Positions 53,701 through 62,249 of a DNA stretch of 64,000 nt are shown one piece after another. Source of the DNA: Roseobacter sinensis (GTDB lineage: Bacteria; Pseudomonadota; Alphaproteobacteria; Rhodobacterales; Rhodobacteraceae); contig NZ_JALIEB010000010.1 of assembly GCF_025755255.1 (NCBI RefSeq), positions 48,902 through 112,901 of the forward strand, written 5' to 3'. The first letter of the stretch is position 1. Each line of letters starts with the position of its first letter. Below the pieces are notes generated by a model. It did not search any database, was not told where the DNA came from, and was given only the letters and a program-made list of their open reading frames with translations. The translations under genes were made by a program, and so were the position numbers.

Positions 53701-54079
53701 AGGTAAAGGAGGCGTAGATCAGCGAGGTGATCGTCGATCCGAGATACCCGAAGCCCGCGCCGCGCGTCATCAGATCGATATCAAGCCCGTATTTGGCAGC
53801 GTAGTACGAGATCGGGAAACCGGTCAGAAAGAGGATCGCGCCCACCAGCATGATGGCCGTGATCGCGGTATCGAACCCGTAGGTCAGCGTGATGGTCGCG
53901 CCAATGGCCTCAAGCGCGAGGAACGAGATCGATCCGATGGCCGTATTGGCAACGCGGCTATAGCTCCAGCGCCGTGCGCGCCGTGCCGTGTAGCGCAGGG
54001 CGAAGTCCTCCATCGTCTCGTTGGCCACCCAACGATTGTAGGTACGCTTTTCGCGTGTGGCTTTGAGATGTGCGACCAT
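50735..54079 (-). CDS. NCS1-type permease fused to a hybrid histidine kinase
   Basis: 1114 residues. Residues ~20-480 have ~12 membrane helices of the NCS1 (cytosine/allantoin/uracil permease) family (NTAIGSISFLALEAIGATIT, GAGFGYLGSTITSLIYASFT). Residues 498-535 hold eight Cys (498, 501, 513, 521, 524, 525, 531, 535) plus His, a zinc-finger-like cluster. Two more helices (~565-625) precede HisKA with phospho-His675 (GLSHELRTPLNAIYG), ATPase (NLLSNALRYTD, DTGIGIA, GSGLGLTI), receiver with Asp963 (ILLDIDMPERDGW) and a short C-terminal helical region. Divergent from urtA. Senses amides or urea, perhaps by transport, as CbrA does for histidine. Confidence 0.9.
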   Translation of the reverse strand: MVAHLKATREKRTYNRWVANETMEDFALRYTARRARRWSYSRVANTAIGSISFLALEAIGATITLTYGFDTAITAIMLVGAILFLTGFPISYYAAKYGLDIDLMTRGAGFGYLGSTITSLIYASFTFIFFALEAAILALALKFTLGVPLFLGYVASSLVVIPLVVHGFSKISTFQAWTQPLWVLLHALPFILLAFVGYDIEMWTGFEANPDVPDASRLLMLGAASGVVFSLVAQIGEQVDFLRFLPEPKTRADRRKWWLALICAGPGWSVLGMLKMLAGSYLVILAIRENVAPEEATDPTRMYHTAFEQVLGSPALVLGLTAIFVILSQLKINVTNAYAGSIAWSNFFSRLTKSHPGRVVWLVFNVAIALMLMELGVFTGLEHVLSLYSHVAVAWIGALVADLVVNKPLGLSPKGIEFRRSHLYDVNPVGIGAMVVACVVSLIAYAGLLGTLAQAFSSFVALLTAFTLAPLLAWVTGGRYYLARQDAETPPTEELQTCTVCEYRFDVEDTSHCPFHFGRICSLCCSLDAACHDHCKPHGRLDNTVSTALHAHLPAAVANALMSRLSRFLVTTSAISLSFGILLLFIRGFAGAETFDAVLTITFCMILIVIGISVWMFILAGESQRNAMAEAERQTELLLKEIRAHERTDKALQQAKEKAEAANLAKTRYMSGLSHELRTPLNAIYGFAQLLEKDPELAPWRNSIASIRRSSEHLAGLIDGLLDIARIEAGRLEIMRDRVNLRMLLHQVAAIFEAEATAKGITFNWSIHGRLPTLVGTDEKRLRQIIINLLSNALRYTDAGRVSLDLAYRNEVALITVTDTGIGIAPENIPRIWRPFERAGQSGRQGSGLGLTITKLLVEILGGEIDVESTPGRGSTFSVKLMLPSIAPGVFDAEGLTDNAALPAFTGYTGPRKTVLIVDDDTNHLSLAEQFLTKLGFVVLIAPSADMAEQMLQEASPDIILLDIDMPERDGWSFARDLRLGDWPHVPIVVISGHADEESMSRPKVALHDGFLAKPFNLDDLLTQIAELLKVTLLRKADDERPRTVRAALSDEDRARLIDSAKLGHVAGVREQLSHLRAGRLCDADLLDRLDICLEQFDMAGILHLLEAVEDAVD

Positions 54080-54196
54080 ATCGCTTCCATGCAGAAGGAG
54101 GTGCTCTGCCCATCGTCAGCGCGTCGCAATTGGTGGTCAGGCTCCCCCAGCCCAAAAACTTACTCATCGACCCTACGTGCACAAAACGCGCATCCC

Positions 54197-54216
54197 TATA
54201 CGTCATTTGACGTATA
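54197..54216. promoter_or_regulatory. Perfect 20-bp palindrome in the sensor-urtA divergent promoter
   Basis: TATACGTCA (54197-54205), TT, TGACGTATA (54208-54216). It lies 85 nt before the urtA ATG and 118 nt before the permease-kinase ATG. A dimeric LuxR-type regulator commonly binds a palindrome of this size; the neighbouring response regulator is the candidate. Confidence 0.65.
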
Positions 54217-54300
54217 CTGCGGCGCAGCATTGCCCGCGATCATTCCGGCAGCGGGTGATCTGGAATCGCCCATTTCTTGAGCAACTGACAAGGGGGCGAC

Positions 54301-55572
54301 ATGTCTGACGGAATTTCTAACAATAAAACCAAAGGAGTAAGCCGCAGGGCCGTGCTGGCCGGGGGCACGGCGCTGACCGCCTCGCTGTTCATGCCGAACG
54401 GTTTGCGCGCAGCGGATTTTCCGACAGCGGAGGTGAACACCACCGGTCTTGCGGTCACCGATGACGCGGTCACCATCGGTATTCTTCATTCGATCACCGG
54501 CACCATGGCGATCTCCGAGACCGGCTCGGTCCAGGCCGAGAAGCTGGCGATCGAGCAGATCAACGCGCAGGGCGGGATTCTGGGCCGCAAGATCGAGTAC
54601 ATCCAGGAGGACGGCGCCTCCGACTGGCCGACCTTCGCCGAGAAAGCGCGTAAGCTGCTGGTCAATGACAAGGTCGCCTCTGTCATGGGCTGCTGGACCT
54701 CGGCCTCCCGCAAGGCGGTGCTGCCGGTCTTCGAGCAGCACAATGGCTTTCTCTATTACCCGACATTTTATGAGGGTCTCGAAGAGAGCCCGAATGTCAT
54801 CTACACCGGCCAGGAGGCGACGCAGCAGATCATCGCGGGCCTCGATTGGGTCAACCAGACCAAGGGCGCCAAGACCTTCTATCTGCTGGGCTCTGACTAC
54901 ATCTGGCCGCGCACGTCCAACAAGATCGCGCGCAAGCACATCGAGAACTTCATGGACGGCTGCAAGGTCGTGGGCGAGGAATACTACCCGCTGGGCCATA
55001 CGCAATTCAACTCGGTCATCAACAAGATCCGGCTGCGCAAGCCGGATGTGATCTATGCCATCGTCGTGGGTGGCTCGAACGTGGCCTTCTACAAGCAGCT
55101 CAAGGCGGCAGGCATCGATATGACCAAGGAAAAGCCGCTCCTGCTGACGATCTCGGTCACCGAGGACGAAATCCGCGGCATCGGCGGCGAGAACATCGAC
55201 GGCGCATACGCCTGCATGAAGTATTTCCAGTCCCTGGAGAACGAGAACAACCTCGCCTTCGTCAAGGCCTTCAAGGAGATGTGGGGCGACGACATGGTGA
55301 TCGGCGATGTCACGCAGGCCGCCTATCTCGGCCCGTGGTTGTGGAAAGCGGCTGTGGAGAAGGCGGGCAGCTTCGATGTGGACAAGGTGCGCGAGGCCAG
55401 CCCGGGCATCGAACTGACCACAGCGCCAGAAGGCTACGTGAAAGTGCACGAGAACCATCACCTCTGGTCCAAGACCCGCGTGGGTCGCGCACAGGCCGAT
55501 GGCCAGTACGAAGTTGTCTTCGAGACTGCCGACCTGGTGGAGCCTGATCCCTTCCCCGAAGGCTACCAGTAA
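54301..55572 (+). CDS. urtA: Urea/amide ABC transporter substrate-binding protein (UrtA/FmdD-like)
   Basis: 423 residues. Tat signal KGVSRRAVLAGGTALTASLF. Family motifs: VTIGILHSITGTMAISETGS, EYIQEDGASDWPTFAEKARK, GCWTSASRKAVLPVFEQHNG, YYPTFYEGLEESPNVIYTGQE and YIWPRTSNKIARKH, all typical of UrtA/FmdD. Binds urea or short-chain amides (formamide, acetamide) in the periplasm. First gene of the urtABCDE-fmdAB operon; the presence of formamidase and absence of urease in the window favour amides. AAAGGAG precedes later codons, and the ATG follows GGGGGCGAC. Confidence 0.92.
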   Translation: MSDGISNNKTKGVSRRAVLAGGTALTASLFMPNGLRAADFPTAEVNTTGLAVTDDAVTIGILHSITGTMAISETGSVQAEKLAIEQINAQGGILGRKIEYIQEDGASDWPTFAEKARKLLVNDKVASVMGCWTSASRKAVLPVFEQHNGFLYYPTFYEGLEESPNVIYTGQEATQQIIAGLDWVNQTKGAKTFYLLGSDYIWPRTSNKIARKHIENFMDGCKVVGEEYYPLGHTQFNSVINKIRLRKPDVIYAIVVGGSNVAFYKQLKAAGIDMTKEKPLLLTISVTEDEIRGIGGENIDGAYACMKYFQSLENENNLAFVKAFKEMWGDDMVIGDVTQAAYLGPWLWKAAVEKAGSFDVDKVREASPGIELTTAPEGYVKVHENHHLWSKTRVGRAQADGQYEVVFETADLVEPDPFPEGYQ

Positions 55573-55645
55573 GGCTGGCCCAGCGGTCCGGGGTGCCAGT
55601 CCCGGGCCGCCTTTTCCCATTTCGCAAGACCACCGGAGGCATGAG

Positions 55646-56572
55646 ATGTTTGCCGATTATTCGATGGCCGAGCTTGGCGCGATTTTCGCCATGCAGGGCT
55701 TTGCAGGGCTGATCCTGTTTTCCGTTTTTGTGCTCATGGCTCTGGGTCTGGCGATCATCTTTGGCCAGATGGGCGTGATCAACATGGCGCATGGGGAGTT
55801 CATGATCCTCGGCGCCTATGTGACCTATCTGGTCTCGAACCTCTTTGCGGAGTACATGCCAGCGCTCTTCAGCATGTACTTCTTTGTGGCGATGATCTTC
55901 GCCTTCATCGCCTCGGGGCTGCTGGGCCTCTTTGTCGAATGGGCGATGATCCGGCACCTCTACAAGCGTCCGCTGGATACGCTCCTAGCCACTTGGGGGC
56001 TGAGCCTCATTCTGCAGCAGACCTACCGGTCCGTCTTCGGCGCGCGCGAGGTGGGCGTGAGCATCCCCGACTGGATGATGGGCTCCCTGCCACTCACGGA
56101 CCTGATCGAAGTGCCGATCAACGGCATCTTTGTCATGGTGCTGGCGGTGGGCATCTCACTGGCGGTCTACATCATGATGTTCCGTTCCCGCTGGGGAAAG
56201 CAGGTGCGCGCGATCAACCAGAACCGGGTGATGGCAGGCGCGGTGGGCATCAACACCGAATGGACGGACCGTCTGACCTTCGGCATCGGCTGCGGCGTCG
56301 CAGGCGTCGCCGGCTCGGCCTTCACCATGATCGGCTCCACCGGGCCGACGGCAGGGCAGCTCTACATCGTCGACACCTTCCTCGTGGTGGTCTTCGGCGG
56401 CGCGGGCTCGCTCCTCGGTACGATCGCCAGCGCCTTCTCGATCAGCCAGGCGCAGTCGATCATGGAGTTCTTCCTCTCCGGCTCCATGGCCAAGGTTCTG
56501 ACGCTGCTGGTGGTCGTGGGTATCCTGATGATCCGCCCGCAGGGCCTCTTCTCCCTCAAGCTGCGCAAGTAA
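55646..56572 (+). CDS. urtB: ABC transporter permease UrtB/FmdE-like
   Basis: 308 residues from the ATG at 55646 (CCGGAGG upstream). Branched-chain-type permease with ~8-9 helices: GLAIIFGQMGVINMAHGEFM near residue 35, RPLDTLLATWGLSLILQQTY, VVFGGAGSLLGTIASAFSI. Pairs with UrtC in the inner membrane. Confidence 0.93.
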   Translation: MFADYSMAELGAIFAMQGFAGLILFSVFVLMALGLAIIFGQMGVINMAHGEFMILGAYVTYLVSNLFAEYMPALFSMYFFVAMIFAFIASGLLGLFVEWAMIRHLYKRPLDTLLATWGLSLILQQTYRSVFGAREVGVSIPDWMMGSLPLTDLIEVPINGIFVMVLAVGISLAVYIMMFRSRWGKQVRAINQNRVMAGAVGINTEWTDRLTFGIGCGVAGVAGSAFTMIGSTGPTAGQLYIVDTFLVVVFGGAGSLLGTIASAFSISQAQSIMEFFLSGSMAKVLTLLVVVGILMIRPQGLFSLKLRK

Positions 56573-56579
56573 GGAGCCC

Positions 56580-57710
56580 ATGCCCGTGCAATCCTCCGCC
56601 TTCATGACCCGCAAGGACATCATCGGCTTCGCCATCCTTGCCGCGCTGATCTTCATTGTTTTCCCGATGGTTCTGGACAGCTTTCGCCTGAATCTCTTCG
56701 GCAAGTATCTGACCTACGCCTTCGTCGCCATTGGTCTCTCGCTCTGCTGGGGCGCAGGCGGCATCCTCAGCCTCGGGCAGGGCGTGTTCTTCGGTCTGGG
56801 CGGCTACTGCATGGCGATGTTTCTCAAGCTCGAAGCCTCGACGCCCGAGAACACGGCGATCCAATCCACCCCCGGCATCCCCGACTTCATGGACTGGAAC
56901 CAGCTGACCGAACTGCCCTGGTGGTGGGAGCCGTTCTACTCTCTGCCCCTTGCGCTGCTCGCTGTGGTCGCCGTCCCTGTCATGTTCGCCTTCATCATCG
57001 GCGTGGCGATGTTCACCCGGCGCGTGGGTGGCGTCTATTTCGCGATCATCACGCAGGCCTTCGCAGCAATCATGACGATCCTGATCATCGGCCAGCAAGG
57101 CTACACCGGCGGGGTCAATGGGATCACCGACCTGCGCACACTGATGGGCTGGGACATCCGCACCGACGAGGCCAAGACGACGCTTTACTTCGTGAACGGC
57201 GTGCTGCTCTTCGCAGTGCTGTTCGCAGCGCAGTACGTGCGTAAATCCAAGCTGGGGCGGCTGCTGATCGCCATGCGCGATCAGGAGGACCGGGTGCGGT
57301 TCTCCGGCTACAACGTGGCGAACTTCAAGATCTTCATCTTCTGTTTGGGTGCGGCCTTCGCGGGCATCGGTGGGGCCATGTTCACGCTGCAGGTGGGCTT
57401 CATGTCGCCGACGCTCGTGGGCATCGTGCCTTCGATTGAAATGGTGATCTTCTGCGCCGTGGGCGGGCGGCTGTCGATCCTCGGTGCGGTCTACGGCGCG
57501 CTGCTGGTCAACTGGGCCAAGACCACCTTCTCCGAAAGCTTCCCGGAACTCTGGCTGCTTGGCCTCGGCGGGCTCTTCATCGCGGTGGTGATGCTCTTCC
57601 CGAACGGCTTGGCGGGCGTGTGGTCCGAGAAGGTCGAGCCGCGGCTGATGGCCCTCTTCGGCAAATCCCGTGAGGACAAACCCGCGCCCGATGGCGCCCC
57701 AGCGGAGTGA
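56580..57710 (+). CDS. urtC: ABC transporter permease UrtC/FmdF-like
   Basis: 376 residues, AAGGAG overlapping the start region, 7 nt after urtB. About ten helices; LivM-family motifs LGQGVFFGLGGYCMAMFLKL, GGVNGITDLRTLMGWDI and AMRDQEDRVRFSGYNVANFK. An internal ~60-residue insertion (STPENTAIQSTPGIPDFMDW) is characteristic of UrtC. C-terminal tail is charged and cytoplasmic. Confidence 0.93.
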   Translation: MPVQSSAFMTRKDIIGFAILAALIFIVFPMVLDSFRLNLFGKYLTYAFVAIGLSLCWGAGGILSLGQGVFFGLGGYCMAMFLKLEASTPENTAIQSTPGIPDFMDWNQLTELPWWWEPFYSLPLALLAVVAVPVMFAFIIGVAMFTRRVGGVYFAIITQAFAAIMTILIIGQQGYTGGVNGITDLRTLMGWDIRTDEAKTTLYFVNGVLLFAVLFAAQYVRKSKLGRLLIAMRDQEDRVRFSGYNVANFKIFIFCLGAAFAGIGGAMFTLQVGFMSPTLVGIVPSIEMVIFCAVGGRLSILGAVYGALLVNWAKTTFSESFPELWLLGLGGLFIAVVMLFPNGLAGVWSEKVEPRLMALFGKSREDKPAPDGAPAE

Positions 57711-57715
57711 GCGAG

Positions 57716-58456
57716 ATGCAGGAGCGATTCATTCTCCAGGTGGAAGACCTCACCGTGTCCTTCGATGGGTTCAAGGCGGTCGACGCACTGAGCTTCTACG
57801 TCGAGCCCAACGAGTGCCGCGTGATCATCGGGCCCAATGGCGCGGGCAAGACCACGGTGCTGGACCTCATCTGTGGGCGCACCAAGGCGACGGCCGGGTC
57901 GGTCAAGTTCCACGATCAGGAGCTTCTGACCATGCGCGAAGACCAGATCGTGAATGCGGGTGTCGGCCGCAAATTCCAGACGCCCTCGGTCTATGAAGAC
58001 CTCACGGTTTTTGAGAACCTCGAACTAAGCTATCCCAAGGGCCACAGCGTCTTCGGCGCGCTCGCCTTCAAGCGCGATGCGGAGGTGCGGGAGCGGATTG
58101 AAGAGATCGCGGGCACGATCTTCCTTGGCGATCAATTGGACGAGAAGGCCGCCTTCCTCAGCCACGGGCAGAAGCAATGGCTGGAGATCGGCATGCTGCT
58201 GATCCAGGACCCGGAGCTTCTGATGCTGGACGAACCCGTGGCCGGCATGTCGGTGGCCGAGCGCAAGAAGACCGCCGAACTGCTCAACCGGATCATCCAG
58301 GACCGCTCCGTCATCGTGATCGAGCATGACATGGGCTTCGTCGCCGACATCGCCACCCGCGTGACCGTGCTGCACCAGGGCAAGACGCTTTCCGAAGGCT
58401 CCATGGAGCGGGTGCAGAACGACCCCAAGGTCGTCGAAGTCTACCTGGGCCATTGA
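57716..58456 (+). CDS. urtD: ABC transporter ATPase UrtD
   Basis: 246 residues (GTG at 57707 is an alternative start). Walker A GPNGAGKTT, signature LSHGQKQWLEIGML, Walker B LLMLDEPVAG. LivG-type ATPase with the UrtD-like VNAGVGRKFQTPSVYEDLT stretch. Drives uptake with UrtE. Confidence 0.94.
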   Translation: MQERFILQVEDLTVSFDGFKAVDALSFYVEPNECRVIIGPNGAGKTTVLDLICGRTKATAGSVKFHDQELLTMREDQIVNAGVGRKFQTPSVYEDLTVFENLELSYPKGHSVFGALAFKRDAEVRERIEEIAGTIFLGDQLDEKAAFLSHGQKQWLEIGMLLIQDPELLMLDEPVAGMSVAERKKTAELLNRIIQDRSVIVIEHDMGFVADIATRVTVLHQGKTLSEGSMERVQNDPKVVEVYLGH

Positions 58457-58469
58457 AGGAGAGACCAAG

Positions 58470-59159
58470 ATGCTGAACGTGAAATCCCTCCGTGCGGCCT
58501 ACGGCGAAAGCGAGATCCTGCACAGTCTGAACCTCGATGTGGCGCCGGGCGAGATCGTGGCGATCATGGGCCGCAACGGCATGGGCAAGACCACACTCAT
58601 GAAGACGCTCATGGGCATCGTCCCGGAACGGGGTGGTGAAGTCACGGTGGGTGACCAGCCTGTCACCGGGCTGAAATCACACCAGCGCGTCGCGTGCGGC
58701 ATCGGCTATGTGCCGCAGGGGCGGATGATCTTCTCCGCCATGACCGTGCAGGAAAACGTCGAGACCGGGCTCACTGTGACCGGCAAATCGACCGTGCCCG
58801 AGGATATCTACGAACTTTTCCCGGTGCTGCTGGAGATGAAGGGCCGTCGGGGCGGCAACCTCTCGGGCGGGCAGCAGCAGCAGCTCGCCATCGCCCGCGC
58901 GCTGGCGTCGAACCCCAAGGTGCTGCTGCTCGATGAGCCGACCGAAGGCATCCAGCCGTCGATCATTCGCGAGATGGCCCGCACCCTGCGCCGCATCCGT
59001 GACGAGAAGGGCCTCAGCATCGTCGTCTCTGAACAGGTGCTGAGCTTCGCGCTCGACGTGGCCGACCGGGTCATGGTGATCGAAAACGGCACCTTCGTAC
59101 ACGACAGCCCGCGCGACGGCATCGACGAGGCCAAGGTCTCGAAATTCCTATCCGTATGA
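58470..59159 (+). CDS. urtE: ABC transporter ATPase UrtE
   Basis: 229 residues, GAAGGAGAGA upstream. Walker A GRNGMGKTT, signature LSGGQQQQLAIARAL, Walker B VLLLDEPTEG, UrtE-typical GIQPSIIREMARTLRRIRDE. LivF-type partner of UrtD. Followed 21 nt later by fmdA. Confidence 0.94.
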   Translation: MLNVKSLRAAYGESEILHSLNLDVAPGEIVAIMGRNGMGKTTLMKTLMGIVPERGGEVTVGDQPVTGLKSHQRVACGIGYVPQGRMIFSAMTVQENVETGLTVTGKSTVPEDIYELFPVLLEMKGRRGGNLSGGQQQQLAIARALASNPKVLLLDEPTEGIQPSIIREMARTLRRIRDEKGLSIVVSEQVLSFALDVADRVMVIENGTFVHDSPRDGIDEAKVSKFLSV

Positions 59160-59180
59160 CAACCAACCTGGGAGGCTGAT

Positions 59181-60443
59181 ATGCCAGATACATTGCAGAG
59201 CCACACATCGACCGCGTCGAACACGCTGATTTCCGTCGATCTGAGTGAGAGCCCGCACACCAACGAAAACGTCCACAACCGCTGGCATCCGGACATCCCG
59301 ATCAACGTCTGGGTCGAGCCGGGCGACGACTTCCGCATCGAGACCTACGACTGGACCGGCGGGCAGATCAAGAACGACGACGATGCCTCGGACGTGCGCG
59401 ATGTGGAACTGGAGCAGGTGCATTATCTCTCCGGCCCCATTGGCGTGAAGGGCGCGGAGCCGGGCGACCTGCTGGTGGTCGATATCCTCGACATCGGCGC
59501 CAAGGAGGAGATGCTCTGGGGCTTCAACGGGTTCTTCTCCAAGCAGAATGGCGGCGGCTTTCTGACCGAGCATTTCCCCGAGGCGCAGAAGTCGATCTGG
59601 GACATCGAGGGTATGTTCACCAAATCGCGTCACGTGCCGGGGGTGAAATACGCGGGGCTGATCCACCCCGGGCTGATCGGCTGTCTGCCGGACCGCAAGA
59701 TGCTGGATATGTGGAACAGCCGCGAGACAGCGCTCTTCAACACCGATCCCGACCGCACGCCGCCCTTGGCAGCCCTGCCCAACACGCAGAGCGCGCATAT
59801 GGGGGCGATGAAGGGCGAGGCGCGGGATGCGGCCGCCGCTGAAGCCGCGCGCACCGTGCCCCCGCGCGAGCATGGCGGGAACTGCGACATCAAGGATCTC
59901 AGCCGTGGCTCCAAGATCTACTTCCCCGTCTATGTGGACGGCGCGGGGCTTTCGATGGGCGATCTGCACTTCAGCCAGGGCGATGGCGAGATCACCTTCT
60001 GCGGCGCCATCGAGATGGCGGGCTGGCTGCATCTGAAGGTTGAGCTGATCAAAGACGGCATGTCCAAATACGGGGTCAAGAACCCGATCTTCAAACCCTC
60101 GCCGATCACACCCGCCTATAACGACTATCTGATTTTCGAAGGCATTTCGGTCGATGAAGAGGGCGAGCAGCATTATCTCGATGTGCATATCGCCTACCGG
60201 CAGGCGTGCCTCAACGCGATCGAGTATCTGAAGAAATTCGGCTACTCCGGCGCGCAGGCCTATGCGATCCTCGGCACGGCGCCGGTACAGGGGCATATCT
60301 CGGGCGTCGTGGATATTCCAAATGCCTGTGCGACGCTTTGGCTGCCGAATGACATCTTCGAGTGGGACATGATGCCCAATGCCGATGGGCCGACGAAGTA
60401 CCTCGACGGCAGCATCGACGTGCCGCTGGCGCCTGATCTCTAA
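59181..60443 (+). CDS. fmdA: Formamidase
   Basis: 420 residues, GGGAGG upstream. No signal peptide. FmdA_AmdA family: HNRWHPDIPINVWVEPGDDF, GPIGVKGAEPGDLLVVDILD, VPPREHGGNCDIKDLSRGSK, LSMGDLHFSQGDGEITFCGA and YAILGTAPVQGHISGVVDIP. Hydrolyses formamide to formate and ammonia in the cytoplasm, the end of the uptake pathway encoded by urtABCDE. Distant from the secreted homologue at 10328. Confidence 0.94.
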   Translation: MPDTLQSHTSTASNTLISVDLSESPHTNENVHNRWHPDIPINVWVEPGDDFRIETYDWTGGQIKNDDDASDVRDVELEQVHYLSGPIGVKGAEPGDLLVVDILDIGAKEEMLWGFNGFFSKQNGGGFLTEHFPEAQKSIWDIEGMFTKSRHVPGVKYAGLIHPGLIGCLPDRKMLDMWNSRETALFNTDPDRTPPLAALPNTQSAHMGAMKGEARDAAAAEAARTVPPREHGGNCDIKDLSRGSKIYFPVYVDGAGLSMGDLHFSQGDGEITFCGAIEMAGWLHLKVELIKDGMSKYGVKNPIFKPSPITPAYNDYLIFEGISVDEEGEQHYLDVHIAYRQACLNAIEYLKKFGYSGAQAYAILGTAPVQGHISGVVDIPNACATLWLPNDIFEWDMMPNADGPTKYLDGSIDVPLAPDL

Positions 60444-60496
60444 ACCATGTCTCGGCGTCGCATGGCGGCGCCGACATATTTTGCTGGAGCAGACCC

Positions 60497-60826
60497 ATGC
60501 CCATTTACGAATACCAATGCTCCGACTGCGGTGTCTTTGAGGAGACTGCGCCCATGTCGGCCTTCGCGGACCCTTGCCAGTGCCCCGACTGCGGGCAGTC
60601 CGCCGCGCGCGTGATGTTTTCCGTTCCGCATATCTCCGGGATGGCGTCGAGCACACGTCGGGCGCATGAGACCAACGAGCGCGCTGCCGACAGCCCGAAA
60701 CGCAGCGCCCATGGCCCAGGCTGTGGGTGCTGCGGTGGTGGCAAAAAGACAGCCGGCAAAACACTTTACCGGCCGGATGGTTCCAAGAGCTTCCCGACAA
60801 AAAGGCCGTGGATGATCTCGCATTGA
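60497..60826 (+). CDS. fmdB: FmdB zinc-ribbon regulator
   Basis: 109 residues. N-terminal FmdB ribbon MPIYEYQCSDCGVFEE ... PCQCPDCGQSA supplies four Cys for one zinc. The C-terminal half is Gly/Cys-rich (GPGCGCCGGGKKT) and variable. In Methylophilus FmdB regulates the amide operon. Last gene before a strong hairpin that includes its stop codon. Confidence 0.9.
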   Translation: MPIYEYQCSDCGVFEETAPMSAFADPCQCPDCGQSAARVMFSVPHISGMASSTRRAHETNERAADSPKRSAHGPGCGCCGGGKKTAGKTLYRPDGSKSFPTKRPWMISH

Positions 60827-60844
60827 GCGAGGTCCTCCACGGCC
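60804..60844. terminator. Two-part hairpin at the fmdB stop, probably bidirectional
   Basis: GGCCGTGGA (60804-60812) pairs with TCCACGGCC (60836-60844), and the loop holds an inner stem CTCGC (60817-60821) / GCGAG (60827-60831) with an ATTGA loop that carries the fmdB stop codon. It sits between convergent fmdB and the DUF3179 gene (60867). Confidence 0.6.
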
Positions 60845-60866
60845 CGGGGGGGGCCCAAGCGCTGCT

Positions 60867-62249
60867 CTACTCGGGCCAGAGTACCGTTTGCGGATGGAAC
60901 TGCGACCAGGCGAACCAGAAGGCCTGGTGACTGCCGAGATCATTTCCCTCGGCATCGACGGCGCCGACCCCGCCTGCGTTGAGCTCAAGGCGCACGTTCT
61001 CGAACGCGATCTCCTGGCCCTGTTTCAACGCGGCGATGACCTTGCTGCGCTGGAAGGCGATGGGTTTGCCGGAGGCCGTGACGATCCCGATGATATCTTC
61101 GTGCACGGGTAGCCGCGGGTCGACATCGCCGACCGGGAAGATGGGGCCGTTCGCATCGCGCCCGTTGCGGAAGTCGAAGTCACGCCCCAGGGCCAGCGCT
61201 TCGATCAGAACCGTCGTCTCAGGGTACTCTTCTTTCCAGGTGCCCCAATCGGTGGTGATCACCGTCGCCTGTTCCAGATTCACGTCTTGCTCTGCCAGCG
61301 GGCCTGTGACGGCATGGCCGAGGAATGTGTCGAAAACGGAATAGGTGTTCACGTCATACATCACCTTGTTGGAGCGGATCAGCAGACCCGAGGTGCGCAG
61401 CACGGGCCGCTCGACGCCCTCCGGCAGACGGTCGGTGAAATAGGCCTGCGCGGCCCCGCAGAGCGTGCAATAGGGAATGCCCAGATCGCGCCCGCCCAGG
61501 GTGTCGTTGACCATCTCGCGCACTTCCATGATGCGCCGCGGATAGGCGCGGGCCTCGCCGTTGATCTCGATGCCGAAGACGATGTCGTCGTCCTTGAGCC
61601 AGGTCGCTTCTTCGGCGGTGCTGACCTCGGGGTTGTCGGCCGCGGGGATGCAGTTGCACGGATCCTGTGTGCGGTCATAGGCCCGGTCGTCGATCAGCAC
61701 GCCACCCCAGGAGACATGCCGCCAGTCAATGTTCCCTTCGACAAAGATCTGCTCCCAGCCCGGGATGATGCTGGTGAAGATGGCGCGTTTCACCGGCAGG
61801 TAGCCGGGAGGTTCGGGGATATCCCATGCAATCAGGTGATCGGTGATGGCACCCCAGCTGTTGCGATCTGATATCTCCTTGCCCAGCAGCCCTGACGCCG
61901 TGTTGGTGAGTGCGGCATTCAGATGCCGCTCCGAGACGAAACGCAGAAGATCGCTGATGATCCAGACCAGACGTGGATCCTCAGACGCTGCAATCGTCTC
62001 CAGCGCGGTTGTCTGATCGCGGCTCCAGGTTTCCTCAACAATGCTGTCGACAAAGGCCACCTGCACCGCGGTCTCCAACTCGGCCGACAATGGGCCGTCC
62101 GGCACCGCGGGCGGCGTTCCGTATTCCGCGACGATGTAGTCGGGCAGGGGGGTGGGCTGTGACTGGGCGGCAGCGGGTTGGACCAGCACCATGGTGATGG
62201 CCGCGGCCGTTGCAAGGATCCGGGTGCAGATGTGGGGTGCCGATAGCAT
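60867..62249 (-). CDS. Exported DUF3179 protein
   Basis: 460 residues, signal peptide ~1-28 (ILATAAAITMVLVQPAAAQ). The DUF3179 region is ~225-440: ARAYPRRIMEVREMVNDTLG, IPYCTLCGAAQAYF, LLIRSNKVMYDVNTYSVFDT, AFQRSKVIAALKQGQEIAFE. The PYCTLCGAA Cys pair is family-typical. Function is unknown, though the family is often linked to metalloproteins in the periplasm. Monocistronic and convergent with fmdB. Confidence 0.85.
   Translation of the reverse strand: MLSAPHICTRILATAAAITMVLVQPAAAQSQPTPLPDYIVAEYGTPPAVPDGPLSAELETAVQVAFVDSIVEETWSRDQTTALETIAASEDPRLVWIISDLLRFVSERHLNAALTNTASGLLGKEISDRNSWGAITDHLIAWDIPEPPGYLPVKRAIFTSIIPGWEQIFVEGNIDWRHVSWGGVLIDDRAYDRTQDPCNCIPAADNPEVSTAEEATWLKDDDIVFGIEINGEARAYPRRIMEVREMVNDTLGGRDLGIPYCTLCGAAQAYFTDRLPEGVERPVLRTSGLLIRSNKVMYDVNTYSVFDTFLGHAVTGPLAEQDVNLEQATVITTDWGTWKEEYPETTVLIEALALGRDFDFRNGRDANGPIFPVGDVDPRLPVHEDIIGIVTASGKPIAFQRSKVIAALKQGQEIAFENVRLELNAGGVGAVDAEGNDLGSHQAFWFAWSQFHPQTVLWPE

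Noticed and set aside
59148-60800. 550-residue open frame on the minus strand over fmdA and fmdB
   Set aside because: Antisense to formamidase and FmdB; no motif or ribosome site.
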